Assembly: GCA_902782225.1 (NCBI GenBank)
Contig: CACZMF010000027.1
Coordinates: forward strand, 1 to 45,198
Length of the DNA: 45,198 nt
Source of the DNA: an uncultured Bacteroidia bacterium
GTDB taxonomy: Bacteria > Bacteroidota > Bacteroidia > Bacteroidales > UBA932
Direction of reading: 5' to 3'
Positions 36,802 through 45,198 of this stretch are shown in pieces; the first letter of the stretch is position 1, and each line of letters starts with the position of its first letter. The notes under the pieces were generated by a model that made no database searches, was not told the DNA's origin, and worked only from the letters and a program-made list of their open reading frames with translations. Made by a program: the position numbers and the translations under genes.

Positions 36802-39800
36802 ATGGGAAGAAAACCAAAAATTCTGACAGGATGCCTGTTGTTCCTCTGCCTGCTTGCCTTCTCGGCTTCTTCAGCGGCGCAGACCCGGACAATATCCATC
36901 CAGGCCGAAAACCAGACTGTTGCCTCGGTGCTCAAAACCATCGAGCGGCAGAGCGGCTACACGTTCTTCTACAATGATGCGGCCTTCGACAAGAGCCGCA
37001 GGATCAGCATCTCGGCCTCAGGCAAGGACGTGCTGGACGTGGTCCGGGAAGTATTCCGGGGCACCGACATCAGCGCCTCCATAATCGAAGGCAACATCGT
37101 CCTTAGCCAGCAGCCCAAGGCCGCAGGCGAACAGCAAAAGGCAGCTGCCGGGCAGATACGCGGACGCGTGGTCGATTCCGACGGACTGCCGCTCCCGGGC
37201 GCCTCGGTGTTCATCAAGGACACCCAGACCGGGGCAGTGACCGACAACAACGGCAATTTCACCATCCCCGCAAAGGAAGGCGACGTGCTGGTGGTGTCGT
37301 TCCTGGGCTTCAGCAACAATGAAATCAAGGTGGGCAAACAGAGCAGCTACACCGTGGCCCTGGAGCCCGACGCCGAATTCCTCGACGACGTGGTCGTTGT
37401 CGGCTACGGCACACAGAAGAAGGTCAACCTGACCGGAGCCGTGGGCGCAATCTCTTCCGACGTGCTCGACAACAAGCCCATCGTGCAGGCCTCCACGGCC
37501 CTCCAGGGCGCAATTCCGGGCGTCACGGTGACCACGGGCGGCGGCGCGCCGGGTGCCGACACGGGCAACATCCGCATCCGCGGTATCGGCACCTTCGGCG
37601 AATCCAGTCCCGCTCCTCTGGTGCTCATCGACGGCATCGAGGGCAACATGAACTCGGTGGACGCCAGCCAGATAGACAAAATCTCCGTGCTCAAGGACGC
37701 CGCTTCATCCGCAATCTACGGCTCCCGTGCCGCCAACGGCGTGATCCTGATCACCACCAAGCGCGCCGACAAAGGCCGTTCGTCCGTGGGCTACAGGGGC
37801 TACGTGGGCTGGCAGACTCCCACCACCACCCCGGACACCGTGGGTCCGGTGGACTACATGATCCTCAACCGCGAAGCCACGGAGAACGACGGAAGCGTGT
37901 CCATCTACACCGATGAATACATCTCCAACTACCTGAAGAACAACTTCCTGGACCCCGACAACTTCCCCGTCGTGAACTGGCGCCAGCACGCCCTCAACGG
38001 CAACGGGCTCACCCACAACCACACCCTGACGCTCAACGCCAGCTCCGGCAAGGTCCGCTCCCTGACCAGCTTCGGATTCCTGAGCCAGAACGGTATCATC
38101 AAGAGCTCCGACTACCACCGCTACAACTTCCGGAACAACATGAACGTGGACATCAACGACAAGCTCGAGTTCCGCTTCGACCTCTCCGGAAGCTTCGGAC
38201 GCAGGCAGTACAGCCCCTACCAGAACTCCTTCTTCGGATTCATGAACGCCCGTGACCCCCTGTTCCTGGCCCAGTGGTCCAACGGCACCTACGCCCCCTT
38301 CACGGGAGGCACCGTGAACCTGCTGCCGATGATGGACGAAGGCCTCGGCGGGCAGGTCACTGCCGACACCTACCGCATCTCGGGTGCCGCCGCCCTCACA
38401 TGGAAGCCGCTTAGCTGGCTCACCCTCGAAGGCACCATAGCTCCGCGCCTCACCCTTAGCTACACCAGCAACTTCACCGACCTGGTGTCCTATTATTCCG
38501 ATCCCTACGGCACCGTGTCGCCCATCAAGAACAGGGAATACAACTCCCTGCGCGAAAGCCACGGCAACACCGTCTACGGCAACTACCTCTTCACGGCCAA
38601 GGTGCACAAGAAATTCGCCCAGGCCCACGACTTCCAGTTCCTGGCCGGCGCTTCCTATGAAGACATGGACAACCGCACCCTGGAAGCCTACAGGCGCGAT
38701 TTCGCATACCCCCAGTACCACACCATCAATGCCGGCGCCGACAACGAGCTCAAGGAGAACGCCGGCGCGCGCTACCAGTGGGCCCTGGCTTCCTTCTTCG
38801 GACGCGTGAACTACAACTACAAGGAGCGCTACCTGTTTGAGGCCAACATCCGCTTCGACGGTTCGTCCCGCTTCGCCAAAGGCCGCCAGTGGGGCATATT
38901 CCCTTCCGCTTCGGCAGCCTGGCGCATCACCGAGGAGCCCTGGATGAAGGGCATCAAGAAGACCGTCAACGAGCTGAAGATCCGCGCTTCCTATGGACAG
39001 CTCGGCAACCAGAACATCGGTTCCGACTACTACCCCACCATCCAGTCCCTGACGATTTCGAGCATCTCCGCCGCCGACATCATCTATCCCATCGTAGGCC
39101 TTAACAGCCTGGCCAACGAAGAGATAAGCTGGGAGACTTCCGAAATGTACGACATCGGCCTGGACGCCGGCCTGCTCGGCAAATTCGACATCACGGCCGA
39201 CTGGTACTACAAGAACACCTACGGAATCCTGATGCAGCTGGACATCCCTTCCACCATAGGCCTTTCGGCCCCCTACCAGAACGCCGGCACGGTGCGCAAC
39301 ATCGGATGGGAAGTGGGAATCGGCTACCACGATTCCAAGGGCGACTGGCGCTGGGGCATCGATGCCAACCTGAGCGACGTCCACAACCAGATTACCGACA
39401 TGAAGGGCACCGCAGACGGCAGCCTCCTGCGCAATGAGGAAGGTTATGCGGTCCGTTCCATCTACGCCCTCAAGTGCATCGGCATGGCCCGCACCCAGGA
39501 ACAGGCCGACGAAGTGAACGCAAGCTGCCCGCAATACGGCGTGGAGACCAAGCCCGGCGACCTTATCTATGAAGACGTGGCCGGCGAATTCAAGGTCGAC
39601 GAGAACGGCGACTTCATCCTCGACTCCAAGGGCAACAAGATTCCCGCCCCCGACGGCAAGATCGACGACCAGGACCGCCAGATCATCGGCAGCACGGTGC
39701 CACGCTGGACCTACGGAGCCATCCTGAGCTTCGGATGGAAAGGCTTCAACCTCAGCGCGCAGTTCCAGGGCGTCGGCAAGGTGGACGCCTACCTGAGCGG

Positions 39801-40200
39801 CTACTACACCCAGCCGTGCGTGCAGGGAGGAACTTTCCGCAAGGAGCACCTCGACCGATGGACTCCCGACACCCCGGACGGGAGGTTCCCCCGCCTGAGC
39901 TATGCAAGCGAACTGAACAAGAAGACCTCTTCATTCTGGATGGCCGACGCATCATACTGCCGCCTGAAGAACCTGCAGCTCAGCTACACCTTCCCCAAGA
40001 AGCTGGTCAAAGCGGCCGGCATAAGCAACCTGACGCTTTTTGCCAACGCCACCAACCTCTTCACCCTCACCAGGTACTGGCAGGGTTATGACCCCGAGAA
40101 TATGTTCACCACCAGCAGCCAGGGCGTCGAAGCCGGTGCGGAAGGTGCCAAGTATCCTCTGGTTTCCACCTATACCTTCGGAGTTGACATTAAATTCTAA
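36802..40200 (+). CDS. SusC/RagA-family TonB-dependent transporter with STN domain
   Basis: 1132 residues. Signal peptide, then a secretin/TonB N-terminal (STN) signalling domain (about 33-110, ISIQAENQTVASVLKTIERQ), a carboxypeptidase-regulatory-like domain (about 117-190, IRGRVVDSDGLPLPGASVF), the plug (about 200-320; SusC/RagA signature NIRIRGIGTFG, SAIYGSRAANGVILITTKR) and a 22-strand outer-membrane barrel ending in aromatic TYTFGVDIKF. It imports ligand with SusD as lid, powered by TonB. The STN domain is the part that talks to FecR, so this transporter also senses its substrate. SusD starts 6 bases after the stop. Confidence 0.96.
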   Translation: MGRKPKILTGCLLFLCLLAFSASSAAQTRTISIQAENQTVASVLKTIERQSGYTFFYNDAAFDKSRRISISASGKDVLDVVREVFRGTDISASIIEGNIVLSQQPKAAGEQQKAAAGQIRGRVVDSDGLPLPGASVFIKDTQTGAVTDNNGNFTIPAKEGDVLVVSFLGFSNNEIKVGKQSSYTVALEPDAEFLDDVVVVGYGTQKKVNLTGAVGAISSDVLDNKPIVQASTALQGAIPGVTVTTGGGAPGADTGNIRIRGIGTFGESSPAPLVLIDGIEGNMNSVDASQIDKISVLKDAASSAIYGSRAANGVILITTKRADKGRSSVGYRGYVGWQTPTTTPDTVGPVDYMILNREATENDGSVSIYTDEYISNYLKNNFLDPDNFPVVNWRQHALNGNGLTHNHTLTLNASSGKVRSLTSFGFLSQNGIIKSSDYHRYNFRNNMNVDINDKLEFRFDLSGSFGRRQYSPYQNSFFGFMNARDPLFLAQWSNGTYAPFTGGTVNLLPMMDEGLGGQVTADTYRISGAAALTWKPLSWLTLEGTIAPRLTLSYTSNFTDLVSYYSDPYGTVSPIKNREYNSLRESHGNTVYGNYLFTAKVHKKFAQAHDFQFLAGASYEDMDNRTLEAYRRDFAYPQYHTINAGADNELKENAGARYQWALASFFGRVNYNYKERYLFEANIRFDGSSRFAKGRQWGIFPSASAAWRITEEPWMKGIKKTVNELKIRASYGQLGNQNIGSDYYPTIQSLTISSISAADIIYPIVGLNSLANEEISWETSEMYDIGLDAGLLGKFDITADWYYKNTYGILMQLDIPSTIGLSAPYQNAGTVRNIGWEVGIGYHDSKGDWRWGIDANLSDVHNQITDMKGTADGSLLRNEEGYAVRSIYALKCIGMARTQEQADEVNASCPQYGVETKPGDLIYEDVAGEFKVDENGDFILDSKGNKIPAPDGKIDDQDRQIIGSTVPRWTYGAILSFGWKGFNLSAQFQGVGKVDAYLSGYYTQPCVQGGTFRKEHLDRWTPDTPDGRFPRLSYASELNKKTSSFWMADASYCRLKNLQLSYTFPKKLVKAAGISNLTLFANATNLFTLTRYWQGYDPENMFTTSSQGVEAGAEGAKYPLVSTYTFGVDIKF

Positions 40201-40206
40201 GGAGCC

Positions 40207-42009
40207 ATGAAAAAGAACATCATATTCATACTGATATCGGTCCTGCTGCTTTCCGCCTGCGATAAGGCCCTGGAGCGCTACCCCTTGAACGGACCTTCCA
40301 CCGGCACCTTCCCCGCCAGCGAGGAAGAGGCGCTGAGCGGCGTACTGGTGAGCTATAAGAACCTTGCTAACAGCGAGCTGCAATACAGCAACTTCCCCAG
40401 CCGCTTCACCGACAACATCACCGACATAGGCACACACCGCGTGGGTCTGCGCAGCTGGGACTATTTCGTCACTTCCACCATCACCCAGACCACCAGCGAC
40501 GCCACCTACCTGTATGGGCGCATCTACAAGACAGCCGGACGTATCCACCTGGTGCTCGACAAGCTGGATGCCATCAAGGACAAGATGTCCGAGGAGACCT
40601 ACAAGCAATTCAAGGCTGAGCTCCTATGCCTTAGGGCATACATCTACGACATGGGATGCCAGTTCTACGGCGACATTCCTTTCATCGACCACTGCCTCAC
40701 GCTCGATGACTATGCCTATGCCCGCACACCCCGGGAGCAGGTGATCGAGCGCATCCTCAAGGAAATGGACGACGACCTGCTGGAGGCCCTTCCGGTGCGC
40801 TGGGAGAAGGCCACCTGGGGCTCCTGCCGCCTGGGACGCGCCGCCGCCTACACCCTGAAGGCCCGTATCTGCCTCAACTGGGGTCTCTACGCCGACGCAG
40901 CCAAATACTCCGCCAAAGCTATGGAACTGTCCGAAGGCGTCTACAGTCTCGAGCCCCTTGACTGCACCTATTATCCCAACGCCCTCGCTGCCGGTGAGCC
41001 TTCCGCCTCCAACCTCTTCGGGTTCAAGGGAGAGACCAGCGACGAGTGGATGTGGGCAATACAGTACAACAAGCTGGCCGCCTCCAACGTGCATGCGATG
41101 GTCTACACATATTCTTCCCGTGTAGCCAACGGCGCCGCCGGCTGCGGCCCTTCCCAGGCCCTCATGGACACCTTCCAGTGCACCGACGGCAAATCCATCA
41201 CCGAGTCGCCGCTCTACAACTGGAAAGACCCCTGGAACCACAGGGATCCGCGACTCGACCTGTTCTGTCTCAGGTCCGACACCCGCATCAACAACGTCGA
41301 ATACAGCACCGATCCCAATGCAAAGCAGGTCAGGGACTACAACACCGACGCCATGGTCAACAACAACGACGTCTATGGCAACAAGAGCGAGTACGGTCCC
41401 AACGGCACCAAGGGCCCCGGCGGCTACCTGTGGCGCAAGTTTGCCGACAAGACCTACTACGGAGAGACCCTCACCACCAGCTACGAAGACGACCTTGACG
41501 TGTGCATAATGCGCTACGCAGAGCTGCTTCTCATCGACGCTGAAGCCAATATCGAAATGGACGGCGGCGACCTCAAGAGGGCCCAGAACGACATCAACCA
41601 GATACGCCAGAGGGTCAAGATGCCGAAGATCAACACCCTCGACCGGGCCGAACTCCGCAGCGCCCTGCGCTATGAGCGCACCGTGGAGCTCTGCGCCGAA
41701 GGATTCCGCTGGTTCGACATACGCCGCTGGAAGCTTGCCGACGGCAGGCCTCTTGCCGCAAAAGTGGTCAACGGACCACAGTACGCCCCGGCATTCAAGA
41801 ACAATCTCTCCAACGCCAAGCCCACCATCGACGAGAACTGGACCGTGTCCTACGATCCCGCCCAGACCTGGGACGGCCAGGCTTTCAACCTAAGGGTGCT
41901 CATCAACATGCGCTTCCAGACGGGAAAGGACGAACTCTGGCCCCTGCCCGACACGGAAATCCGCACCAACCCGGCTATCAACCAAGAAGACCAGAACCCC
42001 GGTTATTAG
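40207..42009 (+). CDS. SusD/RagB-family nutrient-binding outer membrane lipoprotein
   Basis: 600 residues with lipobox LLSAC (Cys18). The N-terminal SusD-like part (EEALSGVLVSYKNLANSE) and helical repeats are followed by the RagB/SusD C-terminal region with YAELLLIDAEANIEM, INQIRQRVKMP and ERTVELCAEGFRWFDIRRW. It forms the surface lid of the SusC transporter and binds the substrate. AAGGAG precedes the ATG but only 2 bases away, too close for a standard ribosome-binding site. The next gene follows after 6 bases. Confidence 0.96.
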   Translation: MKKNIIFILISVLLLSACDKALERYPLNGPSTGTFPASEEEALSGVLVSYKNLANSELQYSNFPSRFTDNITDIGTHRVGLRSWDYFVTSTITQTTSDATYLYGRIYKTAGRIHLVLDKLDAIKDKMSEETYKQFKAELLCLRAYIYDMGCQFYGDIPFIDHCLTLDDYAYARTPREQVIERILKEMDDDLLEALPVRWEKATWGSCRLGRAAAYTLKARICLNWGLYADAAKYSAKAMELSEGVYSLEPLDCTYYPNALAAGEPSASNLFGFKGETSDEWMWAIQYNKLAASNVHAMVYTYSSRVANGAAGCGPSQALMDTFQCTDGKSITESPLYNWKDPWNHRDPRLDLFCLRSDTRINNVEYSTDPNAKQVRDYNTDAMVNNNDVYGNKSEYGPNGTKGPGGYLWRKFADKTYYGETLTTSYEDDLDVCIMRYAELLLIDAEANIEMDGGDLKRAQNDINQIRQRVKMPKINTLDRAELRSALRYERTVELCAEGFRWFDIRRWKLADGRPLAAKVVNGPQYAPAFKNNLSNAKPTIDENWTVSYDPAQTWDGQAFNLRVLINMRFQTGKDELWPLPDTEIRTNPAINQEDQNPGY

Positions 42010-42015
42010 TACACA

Positions 42016-43959
42016 ATGGATATGAAAAAGTATATTGCAATATGCGCAGCGGCAATCGCCCTGCTTGCCGGCTGCAAAGACTATAGCTACGAGACCTGGA
42101 AACCGGATGAGACCTTCTCCCGCACAGGAGAAGTATCGTTCCTCGCCACTTTCGAGAACCTGGAGACCAAGGCTTTCATGGACGAAAAAGGCCACGGCAC
42201 CTGGGACGGAGGCGACCAGATTGCGGTTGCCTGCACCGACGGCACCCTCGTGACCTTCAGCCTCGACGGGACCGGCGACACCAAGCGCGCCATCTTCAAA
42301 GGCACAATTCCCGCAGGAAAGGAGCTCGGCGGCGTGGCGGTGTATCCCGCTTCCGCCGCAGTGTCCTGCGACGGCGGTTCAGTCAGTCTCAAGGTGCCCG
42401 GGAGCTACAAGGCCAGCGTGTCTTCCACCTACCCGGGAGTGATGGTCGCGGCCATCGGCAACGACTGGAACCTCAGTTTCAAACAGGCCTTGGGTTTCCT
42501 CAAGCTCACGATCAACAACTACCCCGCCGGAGCCAGCAAGATCCTGCTGTCAAGCCCCGACGGAGCCTTGAGCGGCACCTTCAAATGCGCAGTTTCCGAC
42601 ATCCTTGAACGGGGCCTGCGGCCTTCCGACGCCACCGAGAAGGGCAATGCCGAACTACTGGTCGGGGCCGCCGGCAAAAGCGTCTATGCTTTCCTGCCCG
42701 TGCCTGCTGCAGATTATTCAGTCATCAACGCATCGTTCCGCGACGCCAAGGGCCAGGAAGTCATCAGCCAGGCCCTGAGCGACTACTCCACCGGAGTCTC
42801 ACGCGCCGAGCTGCACGATATGATCGTGGTCTGCGAAGATGTCATGGCCCCTCCGTGCCGTATCAACCTGGGAGGCGAATACTACAATGTGGGCCAGGTG
42901 TCCCCGGGCGTATTCGAAGGTGAATTCGAAGTGCCCGCAAGCACCAGTTTCACGGTCGAGCTCGACGGAGAGCCCTTCGGTTTCGCCACCTGCTCCGGCG
43001 CAGGCGGCATCGGCACCATTACCTCCGATGCATCCGCACTTCCGGTGGCAAAGATCAAGGCGGCCGGCAAGAGCAAGCGCAGCTACTATGTCAAAAGGGC
43101 ACTTGGCACTTTGGCCAGCACGGCGGTTGCCAACAATCCCTTCACCGTCAACCTGGAGAGCCCCGGCAAGATGCACGTGCGCATCGACAATTCCAATCCC
43201 GCCGCTCCCAGATACAGCATCCAACTCGTAGAAGCTCCGGATCCCGCCGTCATTTTCCATGAAGACTTCGACCTCTGCACCCTTGGCGGCGACTATATAG
43301 CCCCCGCCGACGGCAACGGCCAGAAGGCGGACACCTACGACGGCTACCTTCCCGCCAGCGGCACCGTGACCCAGAACAACGGCGGCTTCACCTTCGACTA
43401 CCCCGAGGACATTTCGACTGCGCCGGAAGCCCTTCCTGCCTATATGCAGGCCTACGGTCTTCAGGACTGGGCCTTCGCCTATGCCGCGGAGCGCCCGGGA
43501 GGCTTGCAGCTATGCTCCGGATCCATCGCTGGATTCATGACTACTCCTGCATTCAGCAGCATCCAGGGCAGCACCGACGCCGTGATCGAGGTCGAGATCG
43601 CCCGCTTCTCCACTTCGTCCACCGATCCGGTGTACCTCATCCTGGAGAACGGAGGCACGTTCAAGTCCGGCACCATCACCCGCGACGCCTACACCGCTGC
43701 CAGCCAGGCCGGAGCCTCCTTCCCCGAGGCATCGACCGCGCTGGGCAGCTTCCAGGAGGGAGGCACCACCCTGGAACTGGCCGACGACGACTACTTCCCC
43801 CATTCCTGGAACAATGCCGACATAGACAAGCCCGTTTCGCACATCCGTCTGGAAGCCAGCGGGCTCACGAGCGCGACAAAGTTCAAGATCGACTGCCCTA
43901 AGGGCGCAAAGAACGCCCCGCGCATATTCGTATTCGACATCAAGGTCACAAAGAAGTGA
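42016..43959 (+). CDS. Surface lipoprotein with fimbrillin-like N-terminal domain
   Basis: 647 residues, lipobox LLAGC (Cys20; start may also be Met3). Residues about 35-270 are a fimbrillin-like beta domain (ETKAFMDEKGHGTWDGGDQI, VAVYPASAAV), similar in layout to the N-terminus of the MBL lipoprotein at 33065-35155. The middle (about 275-400) looks like a small beta-sandwich as in SusE/SusF or surface glycan-binding proteins (INLGGEYYNVGQVSPGVFEG). The C-terminal part (about 410-647) starts FHEDFDLCTLGG and resembles secreted beta-sandwich binding domains. No catalytic motif is seen. Likely role: binding the substrate for the SusCD complex. Its stop overlaps the next start (TGATG). Confidence 0.8.
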   Translation: MDMKKYIAICAAAIALLAGCKDYSYETWKPDETFSRTGEVSFLATFENLETKAFMDEKGHGTWDGGDQIAVACTDGTLVTFSLDGTGDTKRAIFKGTIPAGKELGGVAVYPASAAVSCDGGSVSLKVPGSYKASVSSTYPGVMVAAIGNDWNLSFKQALGFLKLTINNYPAGASKILLSSPDGALSGTFKCAVSDILERGLRPSDATEKGNAELLVGAAGKSVYAFLPVPAADYSVINASFRDAKGQEVISQALSDYSTGVSRAELHDMIVVCEDVMAPPCRINLGGEYYNVGQVSPGVFEGEFEVPASTSFTVELDGEPFGFATCSGAGGIGTITSDASALPVAKIKAAGKSKRSYYVKRALGTLASTAVANNPFTVNLESPGKMHVRIDNSNPAAPRYSIQLVEAPDPAVIFHEDFDLCTLGGDYIAPADGNGQKADTYDGYLPASGTVTQNNGGFTFDYPEDISTAPEALPAYMQAYGLQDWAFAYAAERPGGLQLCSGSIAGFMTTPAFSSIQGSTDAVIEVEIARFSTSSTDPVYLILENGGTFKSGTITRDAYTAASQAGASFPEASTALGSFQEGGTTLELADDDYFPHSWNNADIDKPVSHIRLEASGLTSATKFKIDCPKGAKNAPRIFVFDIKVTKK

Positions 43960-45134
43960 TGCATCTGCTGATTTCATTGCTGGCTTCAGCCTTTATCGCA
44001 GGCGCCCCCCTGCCGCCGTGGCAGGAGGGCTGCCTCGATATCCACGCCATCAACTCCGGGCGCGGGGAGTGCACGTTTTTCATACTTCCGGACGGCACCA
44101 CCATGCTTGTGGATGCAGGGGAATTCGTCCCGGCCACGCAAAAGTATCCATTCGTACCCCAGAAGCCGCACGAAGGCGTACGCCCCTATGAAGTCTATGT
44201 GCGCTATATAAAGCACTTTATGCCCGCCGCGAGCAGGGGCGCCCTGGATTATGCCGTGATCACCCACTACCACATCGACCACACCGGAAAGCAGGAGAAG
44301 GACATGGTGCCAGATCCCGAACGGGGCTACGTGCTCACCGGCATCTCAGGCGTGGAGTCCGAGATCCCGATACGGCGCCTCGTGGACAGGGCCTGGCCCC
44401 GCTTCGAGGAGTCCCTCCTGGAGAATTCCTCCAAGAATATCGACTTCTATCCAGCATTCGTCCGCTATGCCTGCAGGCACGACGGCATGAAGGCCGAGGC
44501 CATGGAAGTGGGCTCCCGGAAACAGCTGCGCCTGCGGCACCATCCCTGCCGCTACCGCAATTTCAGCATTTTCAATTACGCTGCAAGCGGAATCATCTGG
44601 GACGGCAGCAAGAAGACCGACGCCTATGAAGGCCAGAAGATGCGCGAAAACGGGGCTTCCTGCTGTTTCCTTCTGAGCTACGGCGACTTCGATTACTACA
44701 CGGGAGGTGACGCCGGGGGCAATTCTCCGGTGGAGGTTCCTGTGGCCCGTGCCATCGGGAGGCCGATCGAGGCGCTGAAGGCCAACCACCACCTTTCCTA
44801 CTACACCATGAAGGACGAGACCATGCGCATCCTGCAGCCGGAGGTGATCGTGACCCAGGGATTCACCGTCCGCGACATTCAGCCGGACTACACCATCGTG
44901 GACCGCATCCTCTCCGACGAACTATACCCGGGGCGCAAGTATATGTACTTCACCAACCTGGGGCAGCAGCAGCTGGAGGCCCACAAGGATGTGTATTCCC
45001 GCGCTGCCGGCATAGGGGGACACGTGGTGATCCGTGTGATGCCGGGGGGTAAAGAATATTTTGTATATTTGTTGGATGACACTGATTTTGAATACCATAT
45101 AATTTCCGTCGACGGACCTTTCAAATGCAAATGA
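43959..45134 (+). CDS. Secreted MBL-fold (ComEC/Rec2-like) hydrolase
   Basis: 391 residues with an N-terminal signal peptide (MHLLISLLASAFIAG, no lipobox). The ATG at 43959 overlaps the preceding stop as TGATG, a coupling arrangement; a GTG one codon earlier is less likely. Metallo-beta-lactamase features: GCLDIHAINSGRGECTFFIL and DGTTMLVDAGE, His103-x-His105-x-Asp107-His108 in THYHIDHTG, later YTGGDAGG and KANHHLS. It is a paralogue of the MBL domain of the lipoprotein at 33065-35155: both share GGHVV-RV-PGG and the end GPF-x-CK. Substrate unknown; phosphodiester or ester cleavage outside the cytoplasm is the likely chemistry. It is the only enzyme in the sus-like operon seen here. Confidence 0.86.
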   Translation: MHLLISLLASAFIAGAPLPPWQEGCLDIHAINSGRGECTFFILPDGTTMLVDAGEFVPATQKYPFVPQKPHEGVRPYEVYVRYIKHFMPAASRGALDYAVITHYHIDHTGKQEKDMVPDPERGYVLTGISGVESEIPIRRLVDRAWPRFEESLLENSSKNIDFYPAFVRYACRHDGMKAEAMEVGSRKQLRLRHHPCRYRNFSIFNYAASGIIWDGSKKTDAYEGQKMRENGASCCFLLSYGDFDYYTGGDAGGNSPVEVPVARAIGRPIEALKANHHLSYYTMKDETMRILQPEVIVTQGFTVRDIQPDYTIVDRILSDELYPGRKYMYFTNLGQQQLEAHKDVYSRAAGIGGHVVIRVMPGGKEYFVYLLDDTDFEYHIISVDGPFKCK

Positions 45135-45198
45135 AACGCTTCATAACAGGGCAGCAGGAGGCTATGGCCCCCAGGCCCATAAATCCTGGTAAAAAGGG
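45131..45198 (+). CDS. Possible start of a further gene, cut by the window edge
   Basis: An ATG at 45131 overlaps the preceding TGA (ATGA) and the frame stays open to the end of the window (22 codons, MKRFITGQQEAMAPRPINP...). The overlap arrangement fits the operon, but the piece is too short to identify and lacks a clear signal peptide. Confidence 0.3.
   Translation, partial: MKRFITGQQEAMAPRPINPGKK

Noticed and set aside
37705-39849. 714-codon minus-strand frame inside the SusC gene
   Set aside because: Shadow of the SusC gene; Val/Gly/Ala-rich with no recognisable domain.
40198-40207. Shine-Dalgarno site AAGGAG for SusD
   Set aside because: Only 2 bases separate it from the ATG, too close for normal pairing, and other genes in the window lack such sites.

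Overview
The window looks like chromosome of a fairly GC-rich member of the Bacteroidota, most likely Bacteroidales. Evidence: SusC/SusD pairs, ECF sigma/FecR control, Bacteroidota-type promoters (-33 TTTG, -7 TAnnTTTG), almost no Shine-Dalgarno sequences, many lipoproteins, and an rpoB/rpoC pair of Bacteroides-like length (1273 and 1427 aa). I cannot name the genus. No phage, insertion sequence, CRISPR array or rRNA is visible.

Layout. (1) 1-5473: a glycan-degradation cluster without SusCD: a partial beta-propeller protein, a GH39-like gene that is broken and has lost its nucleophile motif, a GH2 beta-glucuronidase-like enzyme, and a convergent GH63/trehalase-fold enzyme whose 3' end runs into the GH2 gene. 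(2) 5474-14654: a spacer, an Rpn/PD-(D/E)XK nuclease-like protein, lysS, a SpoU-type RNA methyltransferase, a 1064-aa mosaic surface lipoprotein (Ig-like plus three FISUMP-like modules), and a GH89 alpha-N-acetylglucosaminidase. (3) 14655-19907: two tandem MFS transporters, ssb, dxs. (4) 19889-33066: the translation/transcription core in the order tRNA-Thr, tRNA-Tyr, tRNA-Gly, tRNA-Thr, tuf, tRNA-Trp, secE, nusG, rplK, rplA, rplJ, rplL, rpoB, rpoC, the same order as the E. coli thrU-tyrU-glyT-thrT-tufB region followed by secE to rpoC. The tuf frame is broken by an exact 11-bp tandem duplication. (5) 33065-45134: a regulated Sus-like locus: an ECF sigma factor and a fimbrillin-like/metallo-beta-lactamase (MBL) lipoprotein on the minus strand, diverging from FecR anti-sigma, SusC with STN signalling domain, SusD, a surface lipoprotein and a second secreted MBL-fold hydrolase.

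The locus in (5) is the best candidate for an undescribed system. It has the full TonB-linked signalling chain (STN-SusC to FecR to ECF sigma), but the only enzymes in view are two paralogous MBL-fold hydrolases and no glycoside hydrolase. One MBL is fused to a fimbrillin-like domain; the other is encoded next to a lipoprotein that starts with such a domain. The cargo is unknown; a phosphodiester- or ester-containing polymer is an inference only.

Other points of note: near-leaderless promoters, a 49-residue Ala/Pro/Glu tail on L10, a terminator-like hairpin touching the 5' end of tRNA-Trp, and three AT-rich variable segments in the FISUMP-like modules. All calls come from reading the sequence; no database search was run.
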